Shown here one piece after another: positions 59,035 through 64,000 of a stretch of 64,000 nt of DNA. A model generated the notes under the pieces. The model worked only from the letters and a program-made list of their open reading frames with translations. It was not told the DNA's origin and ran no database searches. Position 1 is the stretch's first letter. Every line of letters starts with the position of its first letter. Made by a program: the position numbers and the translations under genes. The stretch lies in the NCBI GenBank assembly GCA_028641055.1, contig CM054060.1:162352696-162416695 (forward strand), read 5' to 3'. Source of the stretch: Alopecurus myosuroides (lineage: Eukaryota > Streptophyta > Magnoliopsida > Poales > Poaceae).

Positions 59035-60560
59035 TGATGTGTGTGAACACATGTTCGTTGGGAGACCCCAATAGGAAGGTATGAAGAGTGCAGCAACAAG
59101 TTTCCCTCAGAAAGAAACCAAGGTTGAATCGACCAGTAGGAGGAAGGAGTAACTTCAGAAGGTTGAAGCAGCTGAGATGGCAGTGCGCACTACCGGTTCA
59201 GCAGCAATGTGGAACCTACACAACACAATCAAATCACTTTGCCCCAATGAAGCAGTGAGGTTGTCAATTTCACCGGTTTTGCTGAACACAGAGGTTAAAC
59301 GTATGGTGTGGAAAACAGTAGGAAAGCAGTATGGAAGCAGTAGGTGTTTTATCATTATGAGGAAAAAGGACCGGGGTCCACAGTTCACTAGTGGTGTCTC
59401 TTCGTGAAAGATAAATAACATGTGTGGTGAACAAATTACAACTGGGCAATTGACAGAAATGAAGGTTGCACCGTAGTGCATATGCAAGACATAAAGATTA
59501 CTATGTGATTCATGTGGGCATTAAAACAAAATACATAGACCGTCATCCAAGTGCATCTATGTCTAATAATCCACCCTCCGAATATCATCTGAACAAACGT
59601 TGGGTATTAAGTTGCAAGCAACAGATTATCGCCGCAAGCAAAGTGTGTAATATAAACAATGTAAACTAGGTAAACACCGTTGTTTTCTCCCTAATGGCAA
59701 CGACACATCCTCCATCCGTCACGTTTCTGTCACTCGAGCACAGATGCAAAGGAGGCATGCACCCACTAATAACGGAGATCATGCAAGATCATAAATAACA
59801 TATGCATGAAGATAACATGATAGATTGATAATCAGAAGGCATAGCATTCAACATTCATCGGATCCTAGCAAACATAACATGTAGCGTTACATAAAAATGA
59901 TCTTGATCATGTTAGGAAGCTCACAAGATCTAAACATGAGGTACAAAGTGGAGATAACAACCATCTAGCTACTGCTATGGACCCGTAATCCAGGGATGAA
60001 CTACTCACGCATCACTTCGGAGGAGGGCATGGTGGTGTAGACCCCTCCGGAGATGAATTCCCCTCCCAACAAGATGCCGGGGAGAGCTCTAGAACCCTCC
60101 CGATCTCGGGATGACGATGACGGCGGCCTCGGGTGTTTTTCGGGATGAAGTGGTATATCTTTAGGGTTTACGTCTCGGGGGGGGGGGGGCATAAATAGGC
60201 AAAAGGGCCAAGGCGGTGGAGGCCGGGGGGCCCACACCACCCTATGGCACGGCCAGGGCGCCGCCATATGGTGTGGGCCCCCTGAGGCCCCCTCTGGGTC
60301 TCTTCGGGACTCCGTGGAACCTTCGGGAATTCTAAGACTTCCGGGCTTCGAATTTTCCGATTCCAAGAATATTTCCAGAACAACTTTTCTGAAACTAAAA
60401 ACAACAGAAAACTGGGAACTAGCTCTGTGTCATCTTGTCAATAGGTTAGTCCAGAAAATCGATAAAAATGACATAAAGTGTATAGCAAACATGTGGGAAA
60501 CAATAAGAAAATAACATGGAACATCAGAAATTAAGGATACGTTTATGACGTATCATTCGC
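59030..60560 (-). mobile_element. Solo X-family LTR 'g' with TTCGC target duplication
   Basis: The LTR (59035-60555, 1521 bp, TGATGTGTG to GACGTATCA) is bordered by TTCGC on the left (59030-59034) and TTCGC on the right (60556-60560). No primer site or internal sequence adjoins it. This is the product of recombination between the two LTRs of a former full element. Confidence 0.93.
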
Positions 60561-60604
60561 CCACACAGGGATTTGTGGAAGACCATTTTCTCGGTGAAAA
60601 TCCA

Positions 60605-63600
60605 TGTAACACCTGGGGGTGTTACCCTAGATAGAAAGTTGGTTGTTGCATTTCATCATATGCATCACATTGCATTGCACCATGTTTGCATCACAACTGA
60701 AAATTCAAAACAATTTAAACTTCCACCCCTTGCTCAAAACTTCCAATTCCAAACTTGCAAACTAAACCCCTCCATTGTTTTTCAATGGTTGAATTTGTTT
60801 AATCAATTTCCTGTTAATAAAATTTCTTCCCTTTTGTTAAAAACCCTAATGGCAAATTCCAAGCATTCAAATCAAATCAATCTTATTTATCATATTTCAA
60901 TATGGGTTTGAATATTAAAATTTGGCAAACAAATTAACTTCAATAATGTTTGCAAATTGCTTGAAGTTATTAAATAAAATTTGTTTAAATCCAAAATTCC
61001 AACCAAACCCTATTTGAAAAATCACCTAACAATTTAATATCCAATTAATATTTCAAGTTGTTGAAATTAAATTTAAACTACCTTGTTGTTGTTGTTTTGC
61101 AAATTACTAAAATCTAATTATCAAATCAAATCCCAAACTCTATTTGGAAAATCCAACTAACAACTTTAATTCAATTAAAAATTTCAACCTTGTGAAAATA
61201 ATGCTAACCTTTGCTTTTAATTATTGTTTTGCAACTTAATAAAATTAATTATCAAATAAAAACCCCCAAACCCTATTTGAAATTCAACTACCAATTTAAA
61301 ATTCCAACTAATAATTCCAAGTTTGAAATAATGCTAACATTGCTTTCCTTTTTTCTGTTTTGAAAGTAATAAGAATATTTAATAAACTAAACCCCTCCAA
61401 ATTCATTTCCCTTTCCCTCTTGCATCCTTTACAAAAAAAAGAGAGTTAAAGAAGAAAAAAATCAACAAAATAGAAGGAGACAGGCCCCTTCCCTTTCTTT
61501 TTCTTTTCCCAGCCCAATTTACTTTTCCCTCAGCCCACCACTTAAGCCCATACCCTTTCGCTCGGTTGTCGTCTTCCTCCCCTCCCTGACGTCATCTCTG
61601 TACGACAGCTACCGAACCGTCGATCAATCTCTCCCTCCGCTCGATGCTCGCCGTACGAGCTCACTCACCCCCCATAAAACTACCCCGCACCCCTCTGCCC
61701 TAGCCTCGCCACCCTAGAGCCTAGCCCTCCTCTCTGCCGCGCCGCCATCTCCCCTTCCTTTCCCCTCAAAACCTTCTGTTTCTGAACTTGGACACCCACC
61801 ACGATGCCATGGCCGGAGGAGGAAACGCCACGGCGGCGGGGAACGGGTGGGTGCCGCGGGTGGGCGACCGCGGGAATGGAGCCGCCGCGGTGGCCGCTAC
61901 CCTTGCATCCCCGAGGACGGGCGATCGCCTCAACGGACGGCCGCCGGCGAGCACGCCCGCGACGCGGACAGGACCGTGCCGCCCCGATCGACCGAGTCCT
62001 CGTCGTCCGCAACCTTTCGTCGAACGCCGTCGAGCACCGAGGTGAGGCCCCCCTCTCGCCCTAGGGCCTCCCCTTCCCTCCCACTTGCTCTGTGCCAGCC
62101 ATCGAGCGGCCGCACCGTGGTTCTCCGGCGAGCCGTCCTCGTGTGATCGATATCTGTAACTGAACCGGAGTTGTGTGCTGCTGTGGAAATTCAGTTAACC
62201 TCCCTCAGCCGCTACAACTTGGCGCGCACCCCGTACCTGGCAGCAAAGAGCGAGTAGCGCATCGGTAGCGGCCCTGTGCGCGCGAGCCATAGCTCCTGGG
62301 TTCGATCCCTAGGGGCGCGCCCACCTTTTATTTTTCTTCCGCGCGCGGGGGTAGGCCCACGGGTCAGTGACCCCGTAGCCACGTCACCTTCCACCAGCGC
62401 CACGCTGGCCCCCTGGCCCACGGGTCAGTGGCTAGGACTAGTTGCTGCACGGTAACAAAATTCCCAGCACAAATTCTTTTAACTCCAGTCCCCTAAAAAT
62501 GACAGTTTGGTCCCCGGTTTTAATCTGTTAATAACTTTTAAAATATGACTCCAAATAAAAAACTCTAAATATGTTTATTGTTCAAAATTAAATTGTCTAT
62601 CCAACTATGCCATTTGTTTTCTGTTTTGAAACTTCAAAATGCAATTTAAATTTGAATCCAAATAATTCAAATGCAAATTTCTAAAATCAATAACTAATTC
62701 ATCTTTAATCCAATAAATGCAAATAAAATATGTTTTCCATGCCATTTTAAATAACCTTTTCAAATATAAATTTTGTTTCATGGTTTGAATAATTTAAATT
62801 GCCTAAATAATTTAATACTTGTTTAATTCATTTAAATTTGATAAAATCATAACTTGCTCAAAATAAAATAATTTTGAACATGCAAAATATGTTTTCAAAC
62901 CATCAAAGTGTGAACTTTTCAAATGTGAGTTTGAATTTATGTTTTGAACAAATAAAACTTCAATTAAATTCCAACTTGTTTCAAACCCATTTAAAGCTTG
63001 TTTAATATTGTTTAATTCATAATTAAATTATCCTAATTCCAATTTCAATATTTGAAACATGTAATCCAACTAAAATTTGATGTTCTCTTCAAATATAAAT
63101 TTTGTTATTTGTTTTGAGCACTTTAACTTGATGAAAACAACAATTTCTTGTGTGACATGTTTAAGTAACCAAACTTTCCACACTTAACCAATAATTTCCA
63201 AACTTGTTAAACCTTATTTCCAATTGATTCTATTGTTGTTATTTTGTTGTTTTCCTCATCCATGCATCATGCTAAACCACCTTCACCTGTTGATTAGTTG
63301 GAAAACAATTGTTTCAACCATAATTCATGGGCTTTTCATATGCAACTCAAATTGCATATGGGTCCATTTAAATCTGTTATCTTGTCAACTAGTTTACCTT
63401 GCTGCATCTTTAAACTTGTCATGCATCCATATCTTGGTCATGCTGGATCTTTTGCCGTAGTAGTAATTGTTGCATCCGGTGTTTGTTCGAGGTTCATTGC
63501 TTCTTCCCGGATAGGACGTTGAGATGATGTGAGCAACGACAAGTTCTGCTACCTTGCGGGATCTCAGGCAAGTATACTCACTTGCTGCCAAATGGCTGCC

Positions 63601-64000
63601 TTTCATCACTTGTTACCGATACTTTCCGTTGTTCTGTTCTGCTAGCCTTAGTAGTAGTTGTTTCTGTTACGAACCTATCACATGAATCCTTTAACCTTGA
63701 TATTGCCTCACCTCCATACCTATAACCATTGCTTGTTGCCCGTGTCTTACTAGCATGCTTAGGTTGTTTTGCTCGAGTCTGTTACCCGTTACTTTCAGTT
63801 GCTATATCGATATTATGTTCTGGGGGCTCGATGTTTAATCAATCAATCATGCTAATGTTATTGTTAATAATAAATTTGATGATAAGGCACCGGCAGGAGG
63901 CCCTTTGTGGTTTTGAGGCCTGCTAGTGTCGACCCTAATAGGAAAAGGGTCTTGTCTACTGATCCATGATGAGCGCACTACCCGCATGTGGGAAGCGAGT
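60605..64000 (+). repeat. Start of a very long LTR (U), leaves the window
   Basis: Begins TGTAACACCTGGGGGTGTTACC and continues for over 3.3 kb: AT-rich, then a GC-rich block (61560-62440), then AT-rich again. This is the layout of the LARD LTR at 10636-15465, which also starts TGTAACA and has a GC-rich block. Short open frames in the GC-rich block (61680-62146) exist on both strands and look like composition effects. No end is reached. Confidence 0.6.
62246..62320 (+). other. tRNA-like pol III promoter motif in LTR U
   Basis: An A-box-like TAGCGCATCGGTAGCG (62255) and a good B box GGTTCGATCCC (62299-62309) with a pairable T arm. The acceptor arms do not pair, so this is not a tRNA gene. It may be a SINE or tRNA remnant. 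Confidence 0.4.

Noticed and set aside
61680..62146. Frames in the GC-rich part of LTR U
   Set aside because: Same composition effect; no domain or splice support.
62246..62320. Functional tRNA gene
   Set aside because: A T arm forms but the acceptor stem does not pair.

Overview
The window looks like nuclear DNA from a large-genome grass, most likely a pooid (wheat, barley or a close relative). It holds one host gene fragment, a gamma-tubulin complex component 3 (GCP3) 5' exon, set in deeply nested LTR retrotransposons, with two MITEs, one SINE and a 13-base run of N at 28768-28780. The species cannot be fixed from sequence alone. There is no sign of bacterial genes, CRISPR arrays or rRNA.

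Layout. 92-4876: 5' LTR, decayed gag, protease and start of RT of a Ty3/Gypsy element of the Tat type (here 'Y'), cut off inside RT. 4877-23649: Athila-like Gypsy elements on the minus strand (family 'X'; copies A and B), with a 10.8 kb non-coding element with 4.1-4.8 kb LTRs (LARD type) inserted in the gag of copy B. 23650-25079: gag start, primer site and 5' LTR of another Gypsy element ('Z'). 25080-28767: low-copy-looking DNA with a MITE, a SINE and the GCP3 gene, which stops at the N gap. 28781-34152: 3' half of a Y element with an antisense multi-exon gene and the 3' LTR. 34157-34936: a hairpin-forming inverted repeat. 34937-46060: X copies c and e, with e nested in the LTR of c, and a Stowaway MITE inside one LTR. 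46061-47096: fragments of two further LTRs. 47097-57855: a very young Tat-type element ('V', minus strand) with near-identical LTRs, pol broken by a single stop, almost no gag, and on the opposite strand a complete-looking gene with TATA box, leader intron, five coding introns and 903 codons. 57856-58906: another LTR fragment. 59035-60555: a solo X LTR with a perfect 5-bp target duplication. 60605-64000: start of a further very long LTR leaving the window.

How it fits together. Most sequence is retrotransposon in several age layers: Y and family X are old and broken; the LARD and V are young. The most striking content is the antisense, intron-bearing gene present in both V and Y. Its exon lengths differ but its intron phases match (0,1,2,0,1), so it is an inherited gene of these elements and not noise. 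V itself lacks gag and has an interrupted pol, yet its LTRs differ at only 2 of 476 positions, so it was probably moved by proteins supplied from elsewhere.
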